Assembly (NCBI GenBank): GCA_037176905.1
Contig: JBBBWG010032641.1
Span: 17,896-81,895, forward strand
Source: Azolla pinnata
Lineage: Eukaryota; Streptophyta; Polypodiopsida; Salviniales; Salviniaceae
Length of the DNA: 64,000 nt
Direction: 5' to 3'
Shown here: positions 23,697 to 34,440 of the stretch, in pieces
Numbering within the stretch: position 1 is the first letter of the stretch
How the letters are laid out: each line of letters starts with the position of its first letter
Translations under genes and position numbers: made by a program
Notes under the pieces: generated by a model
What the model saw: only the letters and a program-made list of their open reading frames with translations
Told to the model about the DNA's origin: nothing
Database searches by the model: none

Positions 23697-26600
23697 TGTA
23701 GAAACCAGGAGATGCCGCCTGTAAGAATGTCTTCAGACCTGCCAAGTCAGGAGCATAAATTGTAAAAAGATCTATCTGCCTTCAGATGGCAACGATCCCA
23801 GAAAATCCCAAACGCCGAATGTTAGTCAGGCCTCTTGTAGACTACACAATTCCTCAGTCTGTCTTACATACAGGTAAAAACCAAAGCCAAAATTTAGGAG
23901 TATAAGTTGAAGGAAATATCCGAAAAAAATCCTAGATGCGAAATGTAAGTCATCTTTTAGACTACACAACTGTCAAACAGACAAAAAAGGCTTGTATGTC
24001 GTTGATTGCAGACAGTAAAATAATGAATCTTAAATTGCAAACGGATATGTAAGTCGCAATTGCCTATTTTCAGTTCAGACATAAAGATGATATATCAAAA
24101 AAAATTTGATGGCACCCAATGAAAATCAACTCTGCGCACGAGTTCACTGACTTTCTCATTGCAGACACGCCCGCAAAATTTCCAAGTGTCCCTGTGACAG
24201 CTTGGACACTCAAATTTAGTCTTACCACCATCCCTACAATGTGAAGTTCAGTATATTCTGATACTGCTCAGAAACTGTTTCCATTTACCATGAGAAAAAT
24301 AGATGTGCAATTCGTTATCATTGCTTGTATCATGTGCAAAAACGAGCAGGTTTAACTACCAATTTCCAAATCCCCATTCACATTCAAGACAATTAGCGGA
24401 AGAGACAAAGACCAATCATCCTTTCTGTTTGAATGACCAATACAACGCGCTGTCCATCTTGGATACTGTATTTAGTCTGAGAATGAAGTTGGACAACAAA
24501 TTTTCCAACATAGCATTGTTGATATAGAAACCAGATGTAGCTTCCTTCGTACTGTAAAAAGTGTTGATTGGATGACTTCCAAAATATACAAATAACGAAT
24601 AGCACGATAAGTTTAGGCACTAGGAAGAATTGAAATAATTTGCAGACGGCTAGAAAACATGCATTACTAAAATGCAACAGAAAGGTCTGGTTCCTATATC
24701 CTTATGATGAGATTTCCTTTTGCATGCAGCTCTGAACAAGCAAAAACTGCTAAATGTACCTTGAGAATAAAATAAGATAGAAAATTTAGAGCACACTTAT
24801 ATGTGAATTTCCAGGCTTGTTAACTACACTTTCTTCTCAGTTTGAAGGCATGCATCACATTTCATGACCCTCGCTTCAATCACAAATAACCTTCTGGCAT
24901 CACCCATAATAAAAATAAGTTGGTACACAATGTAAGATCCATCCTAAAGATAGCATTGCGTTCACATAAAAGAAAGCTTAACTACAATGAAACGTAATAC
25001 ACAATATTGAAAGCAGTAAATATAATTTTACATATGATGTAAGCAGTTGCTATGAGAAATTTATGAAGAAGTGCACATATGTAGAAGTATTCTCTTCTGC
25101 CAGGTTTATTTTGATGACCCACCAGAGAGGATATCCAGTATTTTCTGAGGCTGTCTTTGGATATCCAGCAAGTTAACACAAACTTCCAGCTGTTGATAAG
25201 AAAAAACAATAGACAATGCACGTTAATTTTGCATCATTTCAAATTTTTTTCCAAAGCTAAAGAATTTTACAGCAGAACAACTCTGTGTTAAGAGAATGTG
25301 TAATCCTACGAAACCTATATCCTGGTATGGTGAAACGTAGAAGAAGAAAAGATACAGAAACTTCAACTCTGGTCAATATCTAACAAGATACAATAGACAA
25401 GACTGAAGCCGACGTTTACAATAAACAGTAGATATTGATTAAATACTTAGGCAGCAAGATCATAGTTCATAGTCCTGGACAAATGAGTCAAAGCAGATGA
25501 GAAATTTCATAAAGGAATGACAAAAGAGCATTGGTAACAGCTAAAATGAAACAACTGCAAATTGTACAAATTACAGAAGTTCGTACACCTTATACATAGA
25601 AAAATCTGGATATTGATGAATGCTCACTCACCAGATGAGATGGTTTGAATCGTCTGAGAAATGATGTCCATTCACCAGAAGAGATAGTGTGTATCCTGTC
25701 ATCAATGAAAAACAGCCAGGCATCATATCAAACATCAGACAAACAGATGATAAAGTAATCCCTGAATTAAATAATCCACATAAGATATCTCGGAGAGGAC
25801 TGTTGAGCTTTAAAGATAGAAAACTGACAAACTAAACGAATTATTTCTGAGATTACTAATACAAGTTGAAGATGCTTCACTCAGAAATGGAGCTAGTACA
25901 CTTGAAGTACAGTAATTATCAAGCATTGGCTACAATCACCACATGATATGATGCAAAACTGGCAAGGAACTTCGCAACCAATTAAAATAGTGGAGCCATC
26001 AAAGAGAACTTATACCAAAACAATACTAAAGAGCCCCAGACCTGGGTTAATATTACCTCTTTGATAGGATTATCTACTTTCTTCCTGGTTTAAGTTTAAT
26101 TTCCATAAATACTCAAAAAAAATTGAACATATTGAATGATGAACACTTTCTAAGAAGCTACTTCTAAATCTCTTGACCACACTATTTTTTACTTCCTCCC
26201 TCAAATAAGTTCACAGGAATTCTATGTTCACGAGGAAGATGCAATTACATCAAGTCTTCTATATCCAATGGTATTTTTCGTACGGTTACTGAGCCTCCAC
26301 TGTGCGAGGACAATTCTCATTAACTGTCAATTAAACCCTTCTCATGTATTCGAGAGCAATCTCTAAGAAAAATGGAGAACAAATGCATGCGCTGATTCCA
26401 GATGACTGCAAGGAGACTGCGATTGAATCTTATAAAGGAAATATATAAAACGTATCTGGGTGACATCTAAAGAAAGTTTCCAGTCATCTTTCAATACTTT
26501 GACGAGGAAAACATAATCACTCCATATAAAACCAGAACAATCTGAATCTGAGGTGACGCTTCTTGAAGAAAAAACAAAATTTTTGGAAAGAGGAGGCAGA

Positions 26601-26940
26601 AAGATAACCTTCTAAACAAGGCTGTAGGAAAGCCTCGCCTTTTGGAGGTGAAGGAGCGTGCAGAGGTAAAGTCAAGATTTTGCGAAAATCAAATGGGGCG
26701 GCACAACGACAAAGATTCAAGGAAATGCTACAATCCGGTAGAAAAGCACAATAGATAAAAACCGGAAGCGCATGGAGGGAAGTGTGCAACAAACAGAAAC
26801 AGACACCGCGTCCATGGACGAACGGCGCGAGCGCCAAAACGCAGGAGACTGACTGGGGAACTGTTTCTGGCACATAAAAACCGATTTTGTTTTTCCCGTA
26901 AAGGAGAAACGTTTCAAATGCGGCCTTGGCCACGTTTTGC
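23697..26940. other. Upstream region of ESP1-like gene, no coding seen
   Basis: About 3.2 kb of AT-rich unique sequence separates the ESP1-like ATG from a GC-rich stretch at 26500-27290. No frame has family similarity, and no RRM exon is visible. One reading is a long intron in the 5' untranslated region with a first noncoding exon near 26600-26950; this is inference from composition only. Confidence 0.45.
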
Positions 26941-26962
26941 GAAGAGAACCAAAGAACACCGG

Positions 26963-27005
<43 letters not shown>
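26940..27005 (-). promoter_or_regulatory. CT/GA tract in GC-rich promoter-like region
   Basis: A run of about 20 GA dinucleotides (26965-27005; CT on the minus strand) sits in GC-rich sequence (about 26500-27290), in contrast to AT-rich sequence on both sides. CT microsatellites are common in plant 5' leaders and core promoters. The position and orientation suit transcription of the ESP1-like gene, but no transcript evidence is available. Confidence 0.4.
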
Positions 27006-27006
<1 letters not shown>

Positions 27007-27289
27007 AGAGCGCGGAGAAGACGAGAAGACGCGAAGAAGCAGCAAAGAAAGACACAAGCAGAAATGCCGGGAAAGGAAACGGAGTTGAAGGCGAGCGCGG
27101 TGTGCACGAACCTGTGGGCCGGTGTGTGCGGCGAGCGGAGAAAGGCGAGCGGAGAGGCGTTTGAGGCCGAGATCGGGAGGCGAGGAAGCAGGTAGCGGGG
27201 GGGAAGCAGCGAGCCGAAGGCGGAGGGGACGCGGACGAGCGAGCGAGCGAGCGAGCGAGCGCGCAGAAGAGCAGAGCAGAGCAGAAGCG

Positions 27290-27333
27290 AACCCTAACCC
27301 TAACCCTAACCCTAACCCTAACCCTAACCCTAA
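27290..27333. repeat. Perfect TTAGGG-type hexamer array, 7 units
   Basis: Seven uninterrupted copies of AACCCT (TTAGGG on the other strand). It is the six-base form, not the seven-base CCCTAAA form seen at 58261 and in the tetraspanin intron. A GAGC tetramer run (about 27232-27262) and a GCAGA run immediately precede it. Confidence 0.95.
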
Positions 27334-27379
27334 TCCGCAGGCGCTGTACACAGACAGAAAATAAGAGACAAATAAAAAG

Positions 27380-27468
27380 TCCGCAAATTAGACTTTTATT
27401 TATTTATTCATTTATTCATTTATTTATTTATTTAGTTATTCATTTATTCATTTATTCATTTAATAAAA
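27380..27468. repeat. TTTA/TTCA tetranucleotide microsatellite
   Basis: About 22 tetramers alternating between tttatttatt and tcatttattc forms. It borders the AACGCC motif cluster on its left. Confidence 0.9.
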
Positions 27469-27469
27469 C

Positions 27470-27935
27470 GAACGCCTAACAATTTCATAAATTACATTTT
27501 TAACGCCTACTTAAATCGGAGATTGCATATTAACGCCTAATCTAAGTAATTAACGCCTGCTTAAATCAGAGGTTGCAGATTAACGCCAGTCGATCCGGAT
27601 CGATCGGTTCCCTTCCGCTATTCGCTCGATGACGGTTTAGTAACTGTTTTGGAATCGAGCCGATGGATTGAACACGCCTGTTTTGGCGTTAATCGCGCAA
27701 TCGAGCGTTCAGCGATCGGTTCGTTTGATGGTAATCGAGCTCGCAATTGATGGATTTGGCGTTAATCGATCGATTGTGTGTGTTAGATTTTAAATCTAGA
27801 CGTCAATTTGTATTTTCCGTTTTGGTAGGCGTTAAAATGTAGTTTATACTTTTGGTTAGGCATTTTTTTGGGTAATTTTTCCTGTAAATATAGTACTGAT
27901 TAGTTTCACGCTTTCGCTGGAAAATTAACGCCCCG
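27470..27935. other. Cluster of AACGCC/GGCGTT motifs
   Basis: The hexamer AACGCC, usually as TTAACGCC, occurs at 27471, 27502, 27532, 27552, 27582 and 27927. Its complement GGCGTT occurs at 27685, 27758 and 27828. Nine copies in 465 bp of AT-rich DNA is far above chance. Forward copies are clustered at the left and reverse copies in the middle. Two copies share longer context (aattacattttt before, cttaaatc after). A related form, tagcgcctac, appears near 28283. No gene is seen here. Confidence 0.75.
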
Positions 27936-28030
27936 ATTAGTTTGGCTGACACTAAATTGATCAGATTTGTGGAATGACCAACTCCCGGTAATCGTATGTT
28001 GTGAGGGAACCGATTAATAAACTGGTTTAT

Positions 28031-28500
28031 GAAGCAGAAAACAATTAGCGAATAGTAGTAGGAAGATTAAGAATCGATGAACATGAGAAGAGATGGATGG
28101 GAAGCGATTAGCAAGAGAGTGATAGAATCGATTAGCGAGAAGTAATTAGGAACTTAGAGTAGGAACAAAATCGATTCATGGGAATTAATGGGGCATTAAG
28201 CTTTAGTGACGGATACTTAATCTATAATTTCTAATTGTATCAGTCATCAGAATGTAATAAACAAATTTATTAATTACATTTTAGCGCCTACTGGAATAAA
28301 GAATTCTTGATTAGTTATATCTTGCTAAAAATCGACGAGCAATCAATTCCAAACAATTGATTTTATTCATTTCCTTGCCACTACTTCCTACTCACGAATC
28401 GATTCTATCCTTCTCCTAGTAATTGCTTCCATCTATCTCTTCTCCTGCTCATCGATTCTTAATCTTCCTGCTGTTATTTACTAATCGTTTCCTGCTTTGT
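28031..28500. repeat. Imperfect inverted repeat (foldback), arms of about 120 bp
   Basis: The left arm 28031-28150 and right arm 28381-28500 are reverse complements at roughly 80 percent by eye. The longest shared block is ggaagattaagaatcgatga, followed by gagaagagat and atagaatcgatt in both arms. The 230-bp loop contains a copy of the nearby ttacattttagcgcctac motif. Folded as RNA this would give a long imperfect hairpin. No protein is encoded. Confidence 0.8.
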
Positions 28501-28734
28501 TGCTCAGTTGATCCCCCTACTATATTCGACTAATCGATGTTAATACTTCCATGATCGAATTAACCGTGCATTAATTAATTAATCTCTGTATCGTGACAAT
28601 TTCTCTCGCAGGGTTTCTAGAATCTTCCATTTGGCTCAGTCGAGCATATGGTGGTCATCGGAACACAACGGGAAAACGGAGATGCTCTTCGAGGGTTTGC
28701 GAGCAAGACTATGATTCATGGGTTCAAAATAGGA

Positions 28735-30045
28735 GCTCTATTTTACTAGATTAAACTCAGCTAACTTAACTAATTGAGCCAACTGAACTAATTAACACCA
28801 ACCTGCTCATTGACTTCAATTACTCATCTAATTAAACTTGACTAAGCTTAACAGACTTAACTAATCGAACTAACTAGACTAGCCGACTTACATCGACTTC
28901 ACTTTGGTGTCTCATTGGCTCCACTGACTCGACTTATTAAACATAACTAACTTAACTAACCGAACCAGCTAAACTAGCTGAACTAACTAAATCAATCGAC
29001 GCACATCGACTTCACTTTGGTGTCTCACTAGCTCCACTAACTCAACCGATTAAACTTGATTAACGGAACTAATTGAGCCAGGGGAAGTAGCCTAACCGAC
29101 CGACTCACATCGGCTTCACTCAGGTGTCTCATTGGCTCCATTGACTCAACCATTAAACTTAACTAACTCAACGAATTGACTCAACTAAGTGAACTAAGTG
29201 AACTAACTAAACTAACTTAACTAACTGAACCAGCTGAACTAACTCAGAAACTATCCGAATCAACCGGCTCACACTGGCTTCACTCTGGTGTTTCACTGGC
29301 ACCACTCACTCGACCGATTAAACTGAACTAACTCAACTAACTGAAATGACCTTAACGAACTTAACTAACTTAACTGACTGAACCAGCTGAACTAACTTAG
29401 AAACTAACTGAACGAGCCGACTCACACCGACTTCACTCTGGCGACTCAACCGATTAAACTTAACTAACTCAACTAACCGACTCAACTAACTTAACCAACT
29501 TAACTAACCGAGCCGGTTGAAGCAACTTGGAAACTAACTGAACCAGCTGATTCACACCGACTTCACTCCGGTGTCTCACTGGCTCCACCGACTCAACCGA
29601 TCAAACTTGACCGACTCAACTAATAAACCCTAAACTCTAAACCCACACCGACTTCACTCTGGCGTCTCACTCACTCCGCCGACTCAACCGATTAAACTTA
29701 ACTAACTCAACTAACCGACTCAACTAACTTAACCAACTCAACTAACTGAGCCGGTTGAAGCAACTTAGCAACTCACTGAACCAGCTGATTCACACCGACT
29801 TCACTCCGGTGTCTCACGGGCTCCACCGACTCAACCGATCAAACTTGACTGACTCAACTAACGGGCTCAACCGAATTAACCAACTTAACCAACTTAACCA
29901 ACTTAACCAACTTAACCAACTTAACCAACTTAACTAACTTAACTAGCATTAGAACCAGCTGAACCAACTGTCCTAACTGTCGTAACTGTCCTAACTGTCC
30001 TAACTGTCCTAACTGTCCTAACTGTCCTAACTGTCCTAACTGTAC
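28735..30045. repeat. Compound minisatellite ending in two 9-bp arrays
   Basis: The base is a degenerate aactaactt/aactgaact series. Superimposed is a longer unit (about 110-160 bp) whose conserved part is cacaccgacttcactctggt followed by gtctcactggctccactgac; it recurs near 28895, 29005, 29110, 29270, 29430, 29550, 29645 and 29795. The right end becomes regular: about seven copies of a 9-mer aaccaactt (29875-29940), then nearly nine copies of a different 9-mer, aactgtcct (29966-30043). Frames here repeat Leu/Val/Lys or Asn/Gln/Leu and are not genes. Confidence 0.9.
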
Positions 30046-30104
30046 AATGGCTTCCTTTGGCTTGCAGCTATGGCGATCATCATCAGCTCCATCGCCATCG
30101 CCAT

Positions 30105-30315
30105 CAGACCTTTGCCTTCTTTCTTCTCCTCCTCGCCATCGCCATCGCCATCGCCATCGCCATCGCCAGGTGCCGCTTTCCCTTTCATCCTGCAGCACGC
30201 CTCGAAGAGAAACGGGCGGAAACAACCGAGCATCATCATCATCATCGGCTTCTTCTTGCAGTCCATCTGAGCTATGGCGAAGCTTGGGAAGTAAGCTCCC
30301 CGTCGTCGTCGCCTT

Positions 30316-30352
<37 letters not shown>

Positions 30353-30355
30353 TCC
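30105..30355. repeat. GCCATC and CAT microsatellites upstream of remorin gene
   Basis: A hexamer run (gccatc) covers about 30134-30168, with related words from 30085, and a CAT run covers about 30317-30352. The repeats give long frames of Ile, Ser, His or Met on both strands, which I do not regard as genes. They lie in the presumed promoter or leader of the remorin gene. Confidence 0.8.
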
Positions 30356-30678
30356 ACAACCAGGTCTGTAGACCTCGCTCGAAAACAAGCCCGATCGCTT
30401 CATCATGCGGCACGCCCCTCCCCCCCCCACCCAAACACCGCACAGACGGATTGATTGAGGCAGAAGCTAAAACAAAACGAATGGGGAGGGAAGAAAGTAA
30501 GGTTTTGCAGACAGTAGTGCTCTGAAAAGCGGGGAAAGGAGGCGAGGCAAGGACGAGATCGAAGCCGGTTTTTGGGGATTCTGGCTCGCCTTCCGGTGCT
30601 GCTTCTTTCGCCTTTCTTTTTTTGCTCTCGTTTTCCCGTTTGTTCTCCTTCGATCCGGGAGCAAATCGTCGTCCGTCC

Positions 30679-32283
30679 ATGGATCCGTCGATCTTGGAGG
30701 CATCCATGGAGAGAGCCGAATCCCTGAAGGTCGAGGAAATGGTGAATCTCTTCGAGAAGATGGACGGCAAGGGGAACCGGCAGGCGAATCGCATCCTGAT
30801 GCAGCCGGGGAATCTGGAATATTCTCCGGCCAAGGCAGAAGAAGAAGCAGAAGATGCTCAAGCGCTGATCTCCATCCCACGATCAAGTAATGCCGTAAGC
30901 CCTCTCTCATCCATCCTGTCTTTGCTTCACAGGAATCTCATCGGTTGTGTTTTCACAAGAATCTCATCGTTGTGTTTTCACAAGTATCTCATCTTTGTGT
31001 TTTCACAAGAATCTCATCTTTGTGTTTTCACAAGAATCTCATCTGTTTACACTTAGATTTCATACGCCCGATTCAGCTGTTTTAACCTTTTCTTTATGTC
31101 CCTCACCCTCAGCTTATGATGCGAATGTGATACTTTGCACCCATCCATCTCACACCCGATTATGTCTCACCATATTGATCTCTTGTGGATTGACAATGAA
31201 GGGAGGTTCTGTTTCCCCTCGATCTTGTGATGACAAAGGAAGCCATATAAAATAGTGCATGGAAATAACATAAGGTTTTACTTTTCTTCTAACAGACAAC
31301 ATTCCAAGGGAGCTTCAAAAAGATACTGATAGGGGAGGATCTCCATTCAATACTTCGTTGAGTGGAAGCTCATTAATCAAAGGTCTTACCCTTTTCTTTT
31401 CTTAAATCTCCTTCACAGGCATGTTTACATAGTCACACACTCTCTCTCACTCTCACTCCGAGAAAGAGAGTTGCTGATATTTTTTGAGCTTCATTTTTGT
31501 TCTACTTTCATTTAACATGTAAGACAAACGGAAACATATAAACACCGCGACATTTTTTTTATAGTTATATTGAAGATGGGCATGTTGGAGATGCATAATA
31601 ATTGCCATTAAACACATGTCTAACAGTTTCCTTCGATTGCTTATTGATGAAATGCACAAATGCTTACCATTTGGCAGATGTTGAGATGGCCAAAATAAAG
31701 AAAGAAAAGATCCTTACACTGATAGAAGCATGGGAAGAAAGCAAGAAAAAGAAGTCCCTTCACAGGTAATTATCGATGGAAGCTCGCATCTCCGAGTTTT
31801 TTCGCCATGTGCACGAAGCCATGCCTAAGCTACCTGGGCTTATGGCCATCTGTGGAACAGATATAACAAAAGAATGGCAAAACTGGATGCATGGGAGGGG
31901 GGCAAGATAGCAAGGGCGCAAGCGAATTTGAGAACATTTGAGGTTAACTAGATTTGGCTTTTTAATTTTGGTACTGAATGGGATCATATTCAGTAGTTAT
32001 GTGTATGTAATGCTTAGAGATTCGTATCGTTGCACTTGCCTTGTGATTACAAAATGAGAGGGTTGGAAGCTACTTTTGTTAGCAGGAGAGGCTGGAAAAC
32101 CGACGAGCGACATATGTGGAGAAAACTAGCAACAAGATTGCTGTAGTCCAGAAGATTGCAGAGGAAAAGAGAGCCCTAGCTGAAGAATGCCATGGTCATG
32201 AAGTGCTGAAAGCAGAAGAAACTGCAGCGAAATGCCGAGCTTCTGGTCTCCATCCAGGGAGTAGTTTTCTCATGTGGTGGTAA
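30679..32283 (+). CDS. Remorin family protein
   Basis: Plant-specific membrane-nanodomain protein with a C-terminal remorin domain; remorins attach to the inner leaflet of the plasma membrane through their C-terminus. Exons 30679-30886, 31296-31382, 31678-31765 and 32091-32283 join in frame to 191 residues. The N-terminal half (MDPSILEASMERAESLKVEE to about residue 98) is variable, as usual. The remorin domain starts at VEMAKIKKEKILTLIEAW, continues EESKKKK, then RRATYVEK, NKIAVVQKIAEEKRA and KAEETAAKCRASG, a coiled-coil arrangement typical of the family. For exon 4 I used the AG ending at 32090 because only that acceptor keeps the ATYVEK frame; two other AGs lie within 10 bp upstream. Most remorins end in a Cys-rich tip; here it is SSFLMWW, so membrane anchoring may differ. 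Start chosen as the first ATG of the frame. Confidence 0.85.
30930..31056 (+). repeat. 28-bp tandem repeat in remorin intron 1
   Basis: Four to five copies of a 25-28 bp unit, cacaagaatctcatctttgt plus gtttt, lie just after the exon 1 donor. Copies differ at a few positions. Confidence 0.85.
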
Positions 32284-32985
32284 ATAGTTGAAGTAAACCT
32301 GGTCCTTTCTCTTTGTGAAATCCCCATCCCAAATCCCAGTACCGCGTTTTTTCTGCTCTCCAATCTAGTTCTTCTTCCTTCATTGCGATGCTGCGCAAAA
32401 TCAAATGGAAGCTTGAAAACCTTGAAATTCCTTCTGCTAATGCAACTTTTCTGTGACCAACATTGCGAATTTTTGTTTGTTGTTTTACTGCATCCAGCAT
32501 CTCATCTGTTTATCATGGTTTTCTTGAGCCCGGAACTCGTAAACTTATTTTGTGGGGATTGATTCATGGATGGAAAATGAGATTGAAGATTTTTCCAGAG
32601 CCGAGACGGATTCTTGCATCTCGTAGCTGGTTTTACAAAGTATCAATTTAAAAAGATTACAATTACAAAGTAGTAGTAGCAGTAGTTGTCTATGACATTT
32701 TTTGTTTACCGTGAAATATATTTGCTATACACTTTGATCGGTGAACAGAGCGAAACGTTACAGACATTGACTCGCAAAACTTCCCCATCTCCAAAAGTGT
32801 GTACCCCGATACTAGAACCCAAAACCAGGGGATTACACAAGCGAGTGATCGTGGAGAGCCACCGTGGATGGTTGCATACTTTAGTTGTGTGATTCGCCCA
32901 GCGCATAACTGGGCATAACGACAAAAAGAACCTCATAGAGCCAAAGAGGCATATAGATGCTGAGGTTTCGTCGTCGTTTGTTAAT
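32284..32985. other. Spacer downstream of remorin gene
   Basis: Remorin 3' flank. Unique sequence of mixed composition; I see no gene, RNA or repeat structure in it. Confidence 0.5.
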
Positions 32986-32989
32986 GTAT

Positions 32990-33358
32990 TGCCATCATCA
33001 TCATCATCATCATCATCAACAACAACACCACCATCATCATCACCATCATCATCAACACCACCATCACCACCATCACAATCACCATCATCACCATCACCAT
33101 CACCATCACCACCATCACCATCATCAACAAGAGCAACATCATCATCATCATCATCAGCAAGAACAACAACATCATCATCATAGACAAGAACGACATTACA
33201 CTCACCATCGTCATCACCTTCACCACCACCATCACCACCACCATCGCCACTGCCATCACCATCACCACCACCACCATCATCACCATCACCACAATCACCA
33301 TCACCATCACCATCAACACCATCACCATCAACACCATCACCATCATCAGCTTCTTCTT
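32990..33358. repeat. Giant CAT/CAC/CAA microsatellite
   Basis: About 365 bp made almost wholly of the triplets CAT, CAC and CAA. On the plus strand one frame reads as a His-rich stretch of well over 100 residues and on the minus strand as Met/Val. There is no supporting gene structure around it, so I treat it as simple-sequence DNA. An ATGCAT/CACACA-rich zone follows to about 33565. Confidence 0.9.
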
Positions 33359-33565
33359 CTTACATCACAAGTTTCATGCATCATTGGCATACATCACCGA
33401 CATGCACACATGCAACAAGCATACACATGTCGTGTTTCATAGGCAGTAGGCACCATCAATCAATCACATCCATCATATGCATGCATGATGTATGTATTTG
33501 TGCATGTGCATGTATAGGTATGTACGTACATGCACATAAAAACACACACATACATCATACATAAC

Positions 33566-34440
33566 GTATGTAGGTGTTCCTTCTCGGGCATTTTGTTGGG
33601 CGATTTCTGGAAGGGAGCCTTTCAAAGCCAACGATCATTGACGTTGTGGTGATTTGCCATCTCTCTGATTCTCCATTCCTTCTTGCTTCTTCTTCTTATT
33701 ACCACAGGAAAGCCCCAAAAACGCTTTGATGAAACAATGCAAAAGCTTAGCAACATTTTGTTGGGCGATTTTGAAAGGGATTTCTAATTCTAACCCATGA
33801 TTGTGGTGGCACCGGAGCTCTAAATCCTATAGGCACTACTGCAGGAAAACTGAAGAACTTTCTCTGTAGATTCATCATTCTGTTCCATCATGTCGGCGAA
33901 AGAGAAAGAAAGAAAAGAAAGAGCACGCCTTTCGTATCAGGAAGAGCCGATCTGATTGGTCGACTCGTCTTGTTTCATCATGCCTGCAAAGAGAGAAAGA
34001 AAGAAGAAACAAACTTTCTCTAAACATCCCTAAATGCAGCACATCCTCCTGTTGGGAAGAGGTATTGTCTTATATATTTTGTTCTTCCTCTTGTTAACTT
34101 CCACTGGTAAAGGGATGAGAAATCTTGTTCTAAGTGGTATTTTAACAAGTATATCATCATCGAGAGCACCAGAATCTTGTTCCAAACATGAAGGGAAGCG
34201 AGTAAAAAAAATACTTCTTTGTCCCAAATATGAAGGCAAGTGTAAAGTTTGAGATGATGCTCAAGGGGGCTTGAATGCGGGCCTCCAAAATGTACATTTA
34301 TGTATGTATGTATACACTGCTCCATTTTGTGTGCAAATATTTGTAGTAACATTCATCTGTTTGAACTTGATTTATTCTAGGCCAAAATGGGTCTGAAATT
34401 TACTGATTGCTTTATAGCATCCTAATGTTGCCATCTGGAA
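33566..34440. other. Spacer upstream of second PPR gene
   Basis: Contains an imperfect direct repeat: the word cattttgttgggcgattt at about 33590 and again near 33753, with related sequence after each. GAAAG-rich stretches at 33897-33925 and 33990-34010 follow similar phrases (tcatcatg-tcggcgaaag and tcatcatg-cctgcaaag). No other gene is visible. Confidence 0.55.

Noticed and set aside
23697-26940. Missing RRM exons that would make the ESP1-like gene a full CstF64
   Set aside because: No RNP1/RNP2-like frame is visible on the minus strand, and the N-terminus resembles the RRM-less ESP1 type.
28735-30045. Long terminal repeat or satellite of a retroelement
   Set aside because: No protein-coding remnant, primer-binding site or paired ends; the structure is a local compound minisatellite.
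32957-33442. His-rich 161-codon frame
   Set aside because: Pure CAT/CAC/CAA microsatellite; no exon structure or similarity around it.
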